A DNA stretch of 64,000 nt from Acidobacteriota bacterium (GTDB taxonomy: Bacteria > Acidobacteriota > UBA6911 > RPQK01 > DATIPO01): NCBI GenBank assembly GCA_035471785.1, contig DATIPQ010000095.1:1-64000 (forward strand), read 5' to 3'. Both the position numbers and the translations under genes were made by a program. Positions 16,684-24,243 of the stretch are shown here, piece after piece (position 1 is the stretch's first letter; each line of letters starts with the position of its first letter). Below the pieces are notes generated by a model. It did not search any database. It was not told where the DNA came from and was given only the letters and a program-made list of their open reading frames with translations.

Positions 16684-17664
16684 TTAATCGGCGCGCAGCT
16701 TCTCGATGAGCGCGGGCACGATTTCGAAGAGGTCTCCCACGATGCCGTAAGTGGCGATGTTGAAGATGGGGGCGTTGGGATCGGTGTTGACGGCCACGAT
16801 GGTGTTGGAGCCCTTCATGCCTACGATGTGCTGAATGGCGCCCGAGATGCCCAGGGCGATGTAGAGCTTGGGCGAGACGTTTTGTCCGGAGCTGCCGATC
16901 TGGCGTTCCCGCTCCATCCAGTCGTTGTCGACCACGGGCCGGCTGGCGCCGATCTCCGCTCCCAGCACCTCGGCCAGCTCGCGCACCATGGCGAGGTTTT
17001 CTTCTTTCTTGACGCCCCGGCCCACTCCCACGATGACATCGGCTTTGGTGAGGTCGACCTGGCCCTTTCCGGCGCCGATCTTCTCGAGGCTGACGCGCCT
17101 TTGCGGCACTTGGTCGAGATCGGCTTGGCGTTCCTGCAGCGGACTCTGGCCGGCCTGCAATTCGTCGCGGCTGACCGCTCCCGCCTGCAAGGTGGCGATG
17201 CAGGGATGGCCGGAAGAGGGACGGATGTCGGCGTTGAGCTTGTTGCGGAACATCTGGCGGACGAAGACCAGTCCGCCGTCGTCGCGTTTATGGCCGATGC
17301 AATCGGTGATCAAGCAGCCTTCGACCGCTACGGCCAGCTTGGGAGCCAGGTCGATGTTCTGGTAGATGTGGGCCATCAGCAGCAGCCCCGGCTTGTCTGC
17401 TCGAACGAGGTCTTTGAGGGCCGCCGCGTAGGCGTCGGGGTCGTAGTCGGCCAGGCGCTCGTGGCGCAGCCACAGGAGGGAAGAAGCCTGGGCTGAATCG
17501 GCCACCTGGCGGGCGGCTTCCTGATCCGGTCCGCTCAGCATGACGGCGTGAACTTCGCCTCCCCTCTCAGCGGCCATCTTCTGTCCCCAGGCCAGGGCTT
17601 CCAGCGATCCGTTGCGGACCTCCCCTTGACCGTGGTCTATCAACACGTAAATCTTCTCTGCCAT
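16684..17664 (-). CDS. etfA: Electron transfer flavoprotein, alpha subunit
   Basis: A 326-residue FAD-binding subunit that accepts electrons from acyl-CoA and related dehydrogenases. The C-terminal FAD domain is clear: GVGRGVKK near residue 210, GASRPVVDNDWM, then SGQNVSPKLYIALGISGAIQH and the closing NTDPNAPIFNIATYGIVGDL near 290-310. The N-terminal domain has the adenine-nucleotide-like Rossmann fold. The length is normal. It starts 22 bp after etfB, so both subunits are made from one transcript and form the heterodimer. Confidence 0.97.
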   Translation of the reverse strand: MAEKIYVLIDHGQGEVRNGSLEALAWGQKMAAERGGEVHAVMLSGPDQEAARQVADSAQASSLLWLRHERLADYDPDAYAAALKDLVRADKPGLLLMAHIYQNIDLAPKLAVAVEGCLITDCIGHKRDDGGLVFVRQMFRNKLNADIRPSSGHPCIATLQAGAVSRDELQAGQSPLQERQADLDQVPQRRVSLEKIGAGKGQVDLTKADVIVGVGRGVKKEENLAMVRELAEVLGAEIGASRPVVDNDWMERERQIGSSGQNVSPKLYIALGISGAIQHIVGMKGSNTIVAVNTDPNAPIFNIATYGIVGDLFEIVPALIEKLRAD

Positions 17665-17686
17665 CGTCTTCTATCCTTAACTCGAA

Positions 17687-18469
17687 CTAGAGCACGCGGG
17701 CTTCTTTTCGCAGCTTTTCCACCAGCAGGTCGACGACGCTTCGGGTGTCGCCTTCCAGAATCTCGGCTTTGCCTTCGGCCTCCTCGAAATAGAGCCTGCT
17801 GATTTCGAGGCGGGGCATACTTTCCAGGTCGACCCCCAGGTCGTCCAGGGGGATGCGGCGTATCTCTTTCCTCTTGGCCTTCATGATGTTGGGCAGGGAA
17901 GGGTAGCGCACCTGGGAACTGCCGGCCTGAATGGTGAGGACCGCGGGCAGGGGCATCTCCACCCACTGAAACCAGCCGCTTTCCATCTCGCGCAAGGCCT
18001 TGATCTTCTTCTCATCCGGCTTGGCTTCGATCTCCATGACGATGGTGGCGTGGGGCAAGCCCAGCATCTCGGCCAGCATGACGCCGGTCTGGGCGTAGCT
18101 GTAGTCGTCGGACTGAGTACCGGCCAAGACCAGATCGAACTCTTCATCCTGCAGCGCCTGAGCCATCACCTTGGCGGCGGCATAGGGATGGTTGACGCGC
18201 CGCTCTTCGTCCTCCACCAGGATGGCCTGTTTGGCGCCCATGGCCAGTCCCTTGCGGATCGATTTCTCGGAGCGGGCCCCGCCCACGGTCAGGATCGACA
18301 CCTCGCCGCCGTGAGCTTCCTGCAGCTTGAGCGCCTCTTCCAGCGCGTACTCGTCACATTCGTTGATTTCCAGAGTCAGCCCGCCTTCTTCTATCCAGTG
18401 TTGGCCCGAGTCCACCTGATAACGGGTGTCGCGGGCGGGCACTTCTTTAAGGCAGCTTATGATCTTCAT
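17687..18469 (-). CDS. etfB: Electron transfer flavoprotein, beta subunit
   Basis: A 260-residue ETF beta subunit. The family pattern is present: an N-terminal KIISCLKEVPARDTRYQ strand, NECDEYALEEAL near residue 38, the GLAMGAKQAILV segment, the AMP-binding GTQSDDYSYAQTG near 118 and the C-terminal KAKRKEIRRIPLDDL recognition-loop region used to dock onto dehydrogenases. Its ATG overlaps the stop of the zinc-ribbon gene by four bases (ATGA), showing translational coupling. It pairs with EtfA encoded next. Confidence 0.97.
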   Translation of the reverse strand: MKIISCLKEVPARDTRYQVDSGQHWIEEGGLTLEINECDEYALEEALKLQEAHGGEVSILTVGGARSEKSIRKGLAMGAKQAILVEDEERRVNHPYAAAKVMAQALQDEEFDLVLAGTQSDDYSYAQTGVMLAEMLGLPHATIVMEIEAKPDEKKIKALREMESGWFQWVEMPLPAVLTIQAGSSQVRYPSLPNIMKAKRKEIRRIPLDDLGVDLESMPRLEISRLYFEEAEGKAEILEGDTRSVVDLLVEKLRKEARVL

Positions 18470-18915
18470 TTCTTGAACAACCTCTCAAACGCCTCCCGCG
18501 GATCCAGGTCGTCCGAGGAACTGCCCACCGTCCTCTTCTTGGTCGATGTCGTCTTTTTCTCGACCCGGCTCTTGATCTCGAAGAACTCGCACTGGTTGCG
18601 GCGGTCCTTGGGGGTAACCCGTTCCGGGATGGGCTGGGTGCACTCGAAGCGGGCCGACGTGTCGAAGAAGACGCAGTTGCGGCAGGTGTGCAAGTCGTTC
18701 TCGCACTGCGGACAAACGCTGGAAGGCTCGATGTCGTCCAGAGTGGGAACCTCGGCGCCGCACATGGAACAACGGGCCAGCTTTTGGAAGCCCATCATTC
18801 GCGGCGAGCGCGGCCCTTCCCGCCACTGGGTGCCGGATGGCTTGCCTGAGCGGCGGCTCTTTTTGTCCTTGCCGCCGTCGTCCTGGTAACCACGCTGGCG
18901 ATACTTTCTGTTCAT
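18466..18915 (-). CDS. Cys-rich zinc-ribbon protein coupled to etfB
   Basis: A 149-residue protein that I do not recognise by name. The first 45 residues are basic and Gly/Ser-rich. Residues about 48-110 hold a set of cysteines (CSMCGAEVP, CPQCEND, CRNCVFFD, then single Cys in FECTQP and NQCEFF), consistent with two zinc sites. The C-terminus is a short Lys-rich linker and an amphipathic helix (DPREAFERLFKK). The start ATG 18915 is chosen because upstream in-frame codons look non-coding. It leads the etfBA operon and overlaps etfB by four bases, so it may assist ETF maturation or its regulation; that is inference from position. Confidence 0.8.
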   Translation of the reverse strand: MNRKYRQRGYQDDGGKDKKSRRSGKPSGTQWREGPRSPRMMGFQKLARCSMCGAEVPTLDDIEPSSVCPQCENDLHTCRNCVFFDTSARFECTQPIPERVTPKDRRNQCEFFEIKSRVEKKTTSTKKRTVGSSSDDLDPREAFERLFKK

Positions 18916-19275
18916 GATTTGATTCTCGCTTTCAAAGAGAGTTCGTGCGCCCCATCGGAAATATCCAGACAAAGATATGGTCTGCCCCGTCCAAGTGGAC
19001 CACCGTGCTGTGACGGATCTCAGGGAAGTCTGGCGGCTCAGAAGGACGGCCGAGGCGGCCGCCGCTTACAGCTTGGGGATGTGACGGGGCATCTCAGACG
19101 CCGTTATCGTCCCGCGCTGCGAGTGAGCGCACACCCAGGATTCTATGTCATCCGTCATTTGACTGCAATTCCTCTTCTTCAAACAGCGCCGCCCAAGGGC
19201 CGTCGAGAGGCTTCGACTTCGCTCACTCAGCCGTGCTATCGTGAAGTTTCCTCTGGCGGCAAGGGACTGGACGTC
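18916..19275 (+). other. Divergent intergenic region, no gene seen
   Basis: These 360 bp separate the divergent zinc-ribbon and adenosyltransferase genes and must carry both promoters. No open frame has convincing composition. A GC-rich hairpin CGGCC/GGCCG lies at 19047-19061, and a GTGACGG...ATCTCAG phrase occurs twice (from 19010 and from 19081). I looked for a cobalamin riboswitch ahead of the adenosyltransferase gene and did not find a recognisable B12 box. Confidence 0.5.
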
Positions 19276-19815
19276 ATGAAGATCTACACCAAGACCGGAG
19301 ACAGCGGGCGCACGGCTCTTTTCAGCGGCGAGCGGGTGGACAAGGATTCCCTGCGGGTTGCGGCCTACGGAACACTGGACGAACTCAACTCGGTACTGGG
19401 TGTGGCGGGCGCCACCTCGGCTGTCGAACTTGTCCGGCGGCGGATCGAGAGTCTCCAGAACCTGCTTTTCAGCGCCGGAGCCGATATGGCCACCACCCTG
19501 GACAGCAAGCGCAGGGTGGAGCGGGTGGGAGAAGCCCAATGCGCCACGTTGGAGGAGTGGATCGACGAGATGCAAGAGGATCTCCCTCCCCTCAAGAACT
19601 TCATCCTGCCCGGAGGATCGCTGGCGGCCTCTCACCTGCACATGGCCCGCTCGGTGTGTCGGCGCGCCGAACGCGAGCTGGTTGCGCTGATGCGCCAGGA
19701 CGACATGAATCCCCACTTGCTGGTCTTTCTCAACCGGCTCTCCGATCTGCTCTTCGTGATGGCCCGCTACGAGAACACCCGGGGAGGCGGACGGGAGGTG
19801 CTGTGGACCGGCTGA
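19276..19815 (+). CDS. pduO: Cob(I)alamin adenosyltransferase, PduO type
   Basis: A 179-residue enzyme that adenosylates corrinoids using ATP. The N-terminal ATP-binding motif KIYTKTGDSGRTALFSG begins at residue 2. The conserved YGTLDELNS follows near 35, RIESLQNLLFSAGADMAT near 58, and FILPGGSLAASHLHMARSVCRRAERELV near 113-140 contains the conserved arginines. The length is standard. ATG 19276 matches the family N-terminus exactly. Its end overlaps the next gene by 13 bp. Confidence 0.96.
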   Translation: MKIYTKTGDSGRTALFSGERVDKDSLRVAAYGTLDELNSVLGVAGATSAVELVRRRIESLQNLLFSAGADMATTLDSKRRVERVGEAQCATLEEWIDEMQEDLPPLKNFILPGGSLAASHLHMARSVCRRAERELVALMRQDDMNPHLLVFLNRLSDLLFVMARYENTRGGGREVLWTG

Positions 19816-20780
19816 GGCGCAACCCCCATCCCGAGGCTTGCTCCCGCTGCCAGGGCGCGGGATGGATCATGGAAGAACGGGAAGGCGTCGAAGTCGCCGT
19901 CCCCTGCCCCCGTTGCAGCGCCGACAACAAACGCCGCCGCCTGCTGGCTCAGGCTCGGATTCCTCCTCGATATCGCGATAAGACATTCGAAAATTACCGA
20001 TCTGTGCACGAGTCGCAGCGCAAGGCGCACTTCATGATGAAGAATTTCGCCGACAAGTACCCGCTTGAGATTCGTGGAGTCCTCTTAATTGGCCCGACTG
20101 GAGTTGGAAAGACTCACCTAGCTATCGCTGCTTTGAACCATCTGATCTCAAGGAAACTTGTGGCGGGGAAATTCGTGGATGAGAAGGTTCTGCTCAAGGA
20201 TCTGCAGTATTCCTACGGGCCAGATTCCAGGATGACAGAACGGGAATTGATGGTACCTCTTTCGGAGGTCGATGTACTTGTTTGGGACGATCTGGGAGCC
20301 AGTCGAGGCACGGAGTGGGCCAGGGAAACTATTGATACAATCCTCAACGATCGCTATCTTAACCAGAGGCCGACGATCCTGACAAGCAATATCCTTCTCC
20401 ACCGTCCAAGCCGAAGACCTGCAGGAGACTCAGTCGCGGAGCGTCCCAGACCTGCTGAAAATTTGGAGTCGCGGATCGGCAAGCGGTTGTTCTCCAGGCT
20501 CAATGAAATGTGCCGGATATTACGAGTCTCCGGCGAGGATTTTAGGAGAAGGCAAGACAGGATTGTCAGGAAAACTCCCGTGCAAAGTGGTCTTCCCCAA
20601 AGACGGGTCGACTCCCCGAAACTCGTCTGCCCGGCCTGTGGATCGGATGCCGTAAGCATTATGAGCGAAGCCTTTGTCGAAGACAAAAAACAAAAAGAGT
20701 TTTATGTCAGGTGTGACAGTTGCGGGGAACATGCAGTCTATTCCGAAGACGAGCAAACGGGGGAATCTCTGGGTGAGTGA
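19803..20780 (+). CDS. DnaC/IstB-like AAA+ ATPase with N- and C-terminal zinc motifs
   Basis: A 325-residue ATPase of the DnaC/DnaI helicase-loader class. GTG 19803 is preceded by GGGAGG at good spacing and lies inside the adenosyltransferase gene, so translation is coupled. Residues 10-40 hold CSRCQGAGW and CPRCSADN, a zinc site as in DnaI. Walker A GPTGVGKT is near 97-104, Walker B VLVWDDLGAS near 158 and sensor 1 in ILTSNI near 199. An added C-terminal tail has CPACGSD near 277 and CDSCGEH near 303, which is unusual for the class. From about 19960 the codon use becomes visibly richer in A and T. A helicase-loading or transposition-helper role is possible. Confidence 0.85.
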   Translation: MDRLRRNPHPEACSRCQGAGWIMEEREGVEVAVPCPRCSADNKRRRLLAQARIPPRYRDKTFENYRSVHESQRKAHFMMKNFADKYPLEIRGVLLIGPTGVGKTHLAIAALNHLISRKLVAGKFVDEKVLLKDLQYSYGPDSRMTERELMVPLSEVDVLVWDDLGASRGTEWARETIDTILNDRYLNQRPTILTSNILLHRPSRRPAGDSVAERPRPAENLESRIGKRLFSRLNEMCRILRVSGEDFRRRQDRIVRKTPVQSGLPQRRVDSPKLVCPACGSDAVSIMSEAFVEDKKQKEFYVRCDSCGEHAVYSEDEQTGESLGE

Positions 20781-20784
20781 GGTC

Positions 20785-21189
20785 TCAAGTAGAAGGCAGA
20801 TATGCCCTAACCTTGAGATCCCGGCACGTGCTAGCCAGCTTGTGGTCCATGGTAACCAGTGTGGCTTGTTTGGTTTCGGCAAGTCTCAGGTAGAGGAAAT
20901 CGTAGACAGGTCTTCTGAGTTGGCCAGCGAGTTGGAAAGCGCTTTCCACCAGTTCAGACGAATCCTCGACGTGGTCAGGCAGAGCCAAAGTCAGGCGGAG
21001 CAACAGCGACCCGGTTTTCTCTTCCAGACCGGCGAACGCCGTCAGTTTCCAAAGAGCGTTGGCCACTTCTGAGAAAAAGAGGTCGGGCACCCAAACAGCG
21101 TCCGTTTCCCGCAACTGCCTAGCGATTAGTCCTCCGCAGGGGCGTTGCATGATTAGTTCGATAGCAGCGCTAGCATCGAGAACGATCAT
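20785..21189 (-). CDS. vapC: PIN-domain toxin, VapC family
   Basis: A 134-residue PIN-domain ribonuclease. The acidic metal-binding residues are visible: D5 in MIVLDASAAIE, Glu in FFSEVANALWK near 41, Asp in VYDFLYLRLAE near 95 and Asp in LVTMDHKLA near 114. VapC toxins cleave tRNA or rRNA and are held inactive by a cognate antitoxin. The start overlaps the stop of the upstream antitoxin gene by four bases. The pair lies in a lower-GC stretch, suggesting recent acquisition. Confidence 0.93.
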   Translation of the reverse strand: MIVLDASAAIELIMQRPCGGLIARQLRETDAVWVPDLFFSEVANALWKLTAFAGLEEKTGSLLLRLTLALPDHVEDSSELVESAFQLAGQLRRPVYDFLYLRLAETKQATLVTMDHKLASTCRDLKVRAYLPST

Positions 21190-21431
21190 CGCTCACGGTC
21201 TTCACGAATGAGGTCCGCTGAGGAAGGGACTGGTGCCGGGAGGGGGGGGATGGGCACTTCCAAAATTTCATCGATCAGACCGGAACGGCGTCTTGAGTAG
21301 GCTCCTTCGCGAATGTTCTGCTTCAGAACCTTCAGCGCTTGGTTGCCGACAGTGTCTCCCTCGGCGATTGCGCGCTTCTTGAGCTCGCCGAGCAGATCAT
21401 CTGGAATGTCGCTGATGACCAACGTACCCAT
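21186..21431 (-). CDS. Ribbon-helix-helix antitoxin (FitA/VapB-like)
   Basis: An 81-residue antitoxin. The N-terminal 40 residues (TLVISDIPDDLLGELKKRAI...) match the FitA-type ribbon-helix-helix DNA-binding fold: a short beta strand followed by two helices. The Pro-rich C-terminal tail (PIPPLPAPVPSSADLIREDR) is the likely unstructured arm that wraps the PIN toxin. The gene is first in the two-gene module and overlaps the toxin by four bases. Autorepression through the RHH domain is expected from the family. Confidence 0.9.
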   Translation of the reverse strand: MGTLVISDIPDDLLGELKKRAIAEGDTVGNQALKVLKQNIREGAYSRRRSGLIDEILEVPIPPLPAPVPSSADLIREDRER

Positions 21432-21552
21432 ATCAACAGGATAGCACGCCGTCGCAATGAGCAGCAGCCTTGCACGGGAGACGCCGGGGGAGAACGTGTT
21501 AATATCGGCTTCTCGACCGTTTTCGGCAGTAAAGACAGGGGGGGGTATTAAG

Positions 21553-22806
21553 GTGCGCTACTCGATTTTTTTGACCTTGCTTGCTTCGATTCTACTGCTC
21601 TGCCTGGCGGGGTGTTCGACAGAAGCTGGACGGGAGGAGCCAGCCGCCATGAGTGAGGACCAGCTCAAGGACCGTGCTGGCGAACTGGCCCGCAGCATCA
21701 TGGTGATCGATACTCACGTCGACATCCCCTACCGGCTCAACGACGAATACGAAGACATCTCCCAACGCACCCAAGGCGGCCATTTCGACTATCCCCGCGC
21801 CAAAGAGGGAGGGCTGGACGTCCCCTTCATGTCCATCTACATCCCGGCCACCTACCAGGAAACCGGCGGGGCCAAAGAGTTCGCCGATGAACTGATCGAC
21901 ATGGTGGAGGGCTTCCAGGAGCAATGGCCCGACAAGTACGAGGTGGCCTACTCTCCAGATGACGTGGAACGGATCTTCAAAGCGGGCAAGATCGCTCTGC
22001 CCATGGGCATGGAGAACGGCGCGCCCGTGGAAGGCGACCTGGCCAATCTGAGGCATTTCAAGGAACGGGGCATCCGCTACATTACTCTGACCCACTCCCG
22101 GGTCAACCATATCTCCGATTCCTCCTACGATCTCAACCGCAAGTGGAAGGGGCTCAGCGACTTCGGCAAGACGGTGGTGGAGGAGATGAACCGCTTGGGC
22201 GTGATGGTCGACGTCTCCCACATTTCCGATGATGCCTTCTACCAGGTCATGGAGATCAGCAGGGCCCCAGTTATCGCCTCCCACTCCTCCTGCCGGCACT
22301 TCACTCCCGATTGGGAACGCAACATGGGAGACGAGATGATCGAGAAGCTGGCCGAGAAGGGCGGAGTCATTCAGATCAACTTCGGATCGGCCTTCCTGCG
22401 CGCCGAGTTTCTGCAGGCGGCCCGCAAGCGCGACATGGCCATCAGCAACTACCTGGATGAGAACGAACTCGACCGCGACGATCCCAAGGCCGTGGAATGG
22501 ATCGCCCAGTACGACGAGCGCGAAGGCGTCCCCAAGACCCACGTCACCGACGTAGCCGACCACATCGACCATGTGCGCGACCTGGTGGGTATCGAACACG
22601 TCGGCCTGGGGTCGGACTTCGACGGCGTCAGCTCTCTGCCGGTGGGCCTGGAAGACGCCTCCCAACTCCCCAACCTCTTTGCCGAGCTGCTCAAACGCGG
22701 CTACAGCGAGGACGATTTGCGCAAGATCGCCTCGGAAAACACCCTGCGCGTGTGGCGCCAAGTGGAAAAGGTGGCGGAGGAGATGCAGTCCGCCCCTTCC
22801 AACTGA
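21553..22806 (+). CDS. Membrane dipeptidase (M19), lipoprotein
   Basis: A 417-residue renal-dipeptidase homologue hydrolysing dipeptides, including those with a D-residue. Starting at GTG 21553 it has a lipoprotein signal peptide: a hydrophobic stretch LTLLASILLLC and lipobox LAGC. Zinc ligands are visible in VIDTHVDIPYR (HxD), in GMENGAP (bridging Glu) and in VDVSHISDD and VIASHSSCR (two His), and GLGSDFDG gives the conserved Asp. It is thus anchored in a membrane facing the periplasm or exterior. icd follows 33 bp later. An earlier in-frame ATG at 21457 would lose the signal and is rejected. Confidence 0.95.
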   Translation: MRYSIFLTLLASILLLCLAGCSTEAGREEPAAMSEDQLKDRAGELARSIMVIDTHVDIPYRLNDEYEDISQRTQGGHFDYPRAKEGGLDVPFMSIYIPATYQETGGAKEFADELIDMVEGFQEQWPDKYEVAYSPDDVERIFKAGKIALPMGMENGAPVEGDLANLRHFKERGIRYITLTHSRVNHISDSSYDLNRKWKGLSDFGKTVVEEMNRLGVMVDVSHISDDAFYQVMEISRAPVIASHSSCRHFTPDWERNMGDEMIEKLAEKGGVIQINFGSAFLRAEFLQAARKRDMAISNYLDENELDRDDPKAVEWIAQYDEREGVPKTHVTDVADHIDHVRDLVGIEHVGLGSDFDGVSSLPVGLEDASQLPNLFAELLKRGYSEDDLRKIASENTLRVWRQVEKVAEEMQSAPSN

Positions 22807-22839
22807 CGCCCTCCCCTCAACCAGCCAGAGAGAAGCAGC

Positions 22840-24243
22840 ATGGAGAGCAAGAAGATCACCTTGATTCCGGGCGACGGAATCGGACCTGAAATCGTCGAGG
22901 CCGTGCAGGACGTGCTGGAGGCCAGCGGGGCTCCGTTAGACTGGGAGACGGCCGATGCCGGGATCTCTGCCGTCAAGCGCCACAAGACCCCGATTCCCCA
23001 GGACACGCTGGAATCCATCAAGCGCAACAAGGTGGCCTTGAAGGGGCCCACCACCACGCCGGTGGGCGGCGGACACAAGAGCGTCAACGTCACCATCCGC
23101 AAGTCGCTGGGACTGTTCGCCAACGTGCGTCCGGCCATCAGCCTGCCCTCGGTGCAGACCCGCTTCTCGGACGTCGACCTGATCGTGGTGCGGGAGAACA
23201 TCGAAGATACCTACGGCGGCATCGAGCACTGGCAGACGCCCGACGTGGCACAGTGCCTGCGCATCATCACCCGTCCCGGCAGCCTGGCCGTCAACCGCTA
23301 CGCGCTGGAAATGGCCAAGTCGATGGGACGCGACAAGGTGACCTGCGTACACAAGGCCAACATCCAGAAGATGACCGACGGCCTCTTCCTGGAAACCTTC
23401 CGCGAGCTGGCGCCCGAATATCCCGAGCTGGAATGCGACGACATTCTTATCGACAACCTGTGCATGCAGTTGGTGTCGCACCCCGAAAGGTACGACGTGC
23501 TGGTACTGCCCAACCTCTTCGGCGACATCGTCTCCGACCTGTGCGCGGGTCTGGTGGGAGGCCTGGGCGTGGCCCCTTCAGCCAATATCGGCGACGACCG
23601 GGCCGTTTTCGAAGCCGTCCACGGCTCGGCTCCCGACATCGCCGGGCAGGGGGTGGCCAATCCCACGGCGCTGCTGCTCTCCGCCATCCAGATGCTGCAC
23701 TACCTGGGGATGCACGATCACGCCAACGACGTCGACACCGCTTTGCGCATGGCGCTGCTGTCGGGAATCCGCACGCGCGATCTGGGAGGGCACGCCACCA
23801 CTCTGGAATTCACCCGCGTGGTCATCAACGCCTTGCCCCGCCGCGACCGGTATCCCAAATCGCACATCGCCCACCAGGGCAAAGCTCCCAAGATGCCTCG
23901 GGTCTCGGAAGAGGACGCCGCAACCGAAGAGCCCAAGGATTGGACCGTGGTGGGCGCCGACGTCTTTACCCACGGCGACGGCATCGACAAGCTGCCCAAG
24001 AAGGTGGGTCCCCTGCAATTGAACATGGTCTCCAACCGCGGAACCAAGATGTATCCGGGTCCCCAGCCCGACATCTTCATGGTCGACTGGTACCGTTGCC
24101 GCTACCTGGCCGAGCGTGAAGTCAGCGACGAGGAGATCCACGACCTGCTGAAAAAGGTGGCTGAGGGCTACCCCTGGGTGCACGTGGAGAAGCTTCACCT
24201 GTGCGACGGAGATCCCATGTTCTCGCTGGCCCAGGGCGAGTGA
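22840..24243 (+). CDS. icd: Isocitrate dehydrogenase (Thermus-type, extended C-terminus)
   Basis: A 467-residue enzyme oxidising isocitrate to 2-oxoglutarate with NAD(P). It shows the family's ITLIPGDGIGPEI start, the substrate-binding SVNVTIRK near residue 85, NIEDTYGGIEH near 122, YALEMAKSMGR, the metal-binding Asp residues in NLFGDIVSDLCAG near 230, and HGSAPDIAGQGVANPTALLLS near 262. The 130 residues after 340 form the extra C-terminal domain known from the Thermus thermophilus type rather than the E. coli type. The stop abuts the stop of the convergent acyl-CoA ligase with no gap. Confidence 0.95.
   Translation: MESKKITLIPGDGIGPEIVEAVQDVLEASGAPLDWETADAGISAVKRHKTPIPQDTLESIKRNKVALKGPTTTPVGGGHKSVNVTIRKSLGLFANVRPAISLPSVQTRFSDVDLIVVRENIEDTYGGIEHWQTPDVAQCLRIITRPGSLAVNRYALEMAKSMGRDKVTCVHKANIQKMTDGLFLETFRELAPEYPELECDDILIDNLCMQLVSHPERYDVLVLPNLFGDIVSDLCAGLVGGLGVAPSANIGDDRAVFEAVHGSAPDIAGQGVANPTALLLSAIQMLHYLGMHDHANDVDTALRMALLSGIRTRDLGGHATTLEFTRVVINALPRRDRYPKSHIAHQGKAPKMPRVSEEDAATEEPKDWTVVGADVFTHGDGIDKLPKKVGPLQLNMVSNRGTKMYPGPQPDIFMVDWYRCRYLAEREVSDEEIHDLLKKVAEGYPWVHVEKLHLCDGDPMFSLAQGE

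Noticed and set aside
18916-19275. Cobalamin riboswitch ahead of the adenosyltransferase gene
   Set aside because: No B12-box-like sequence could be found by eye; only a short GC-rich hairpin is present.
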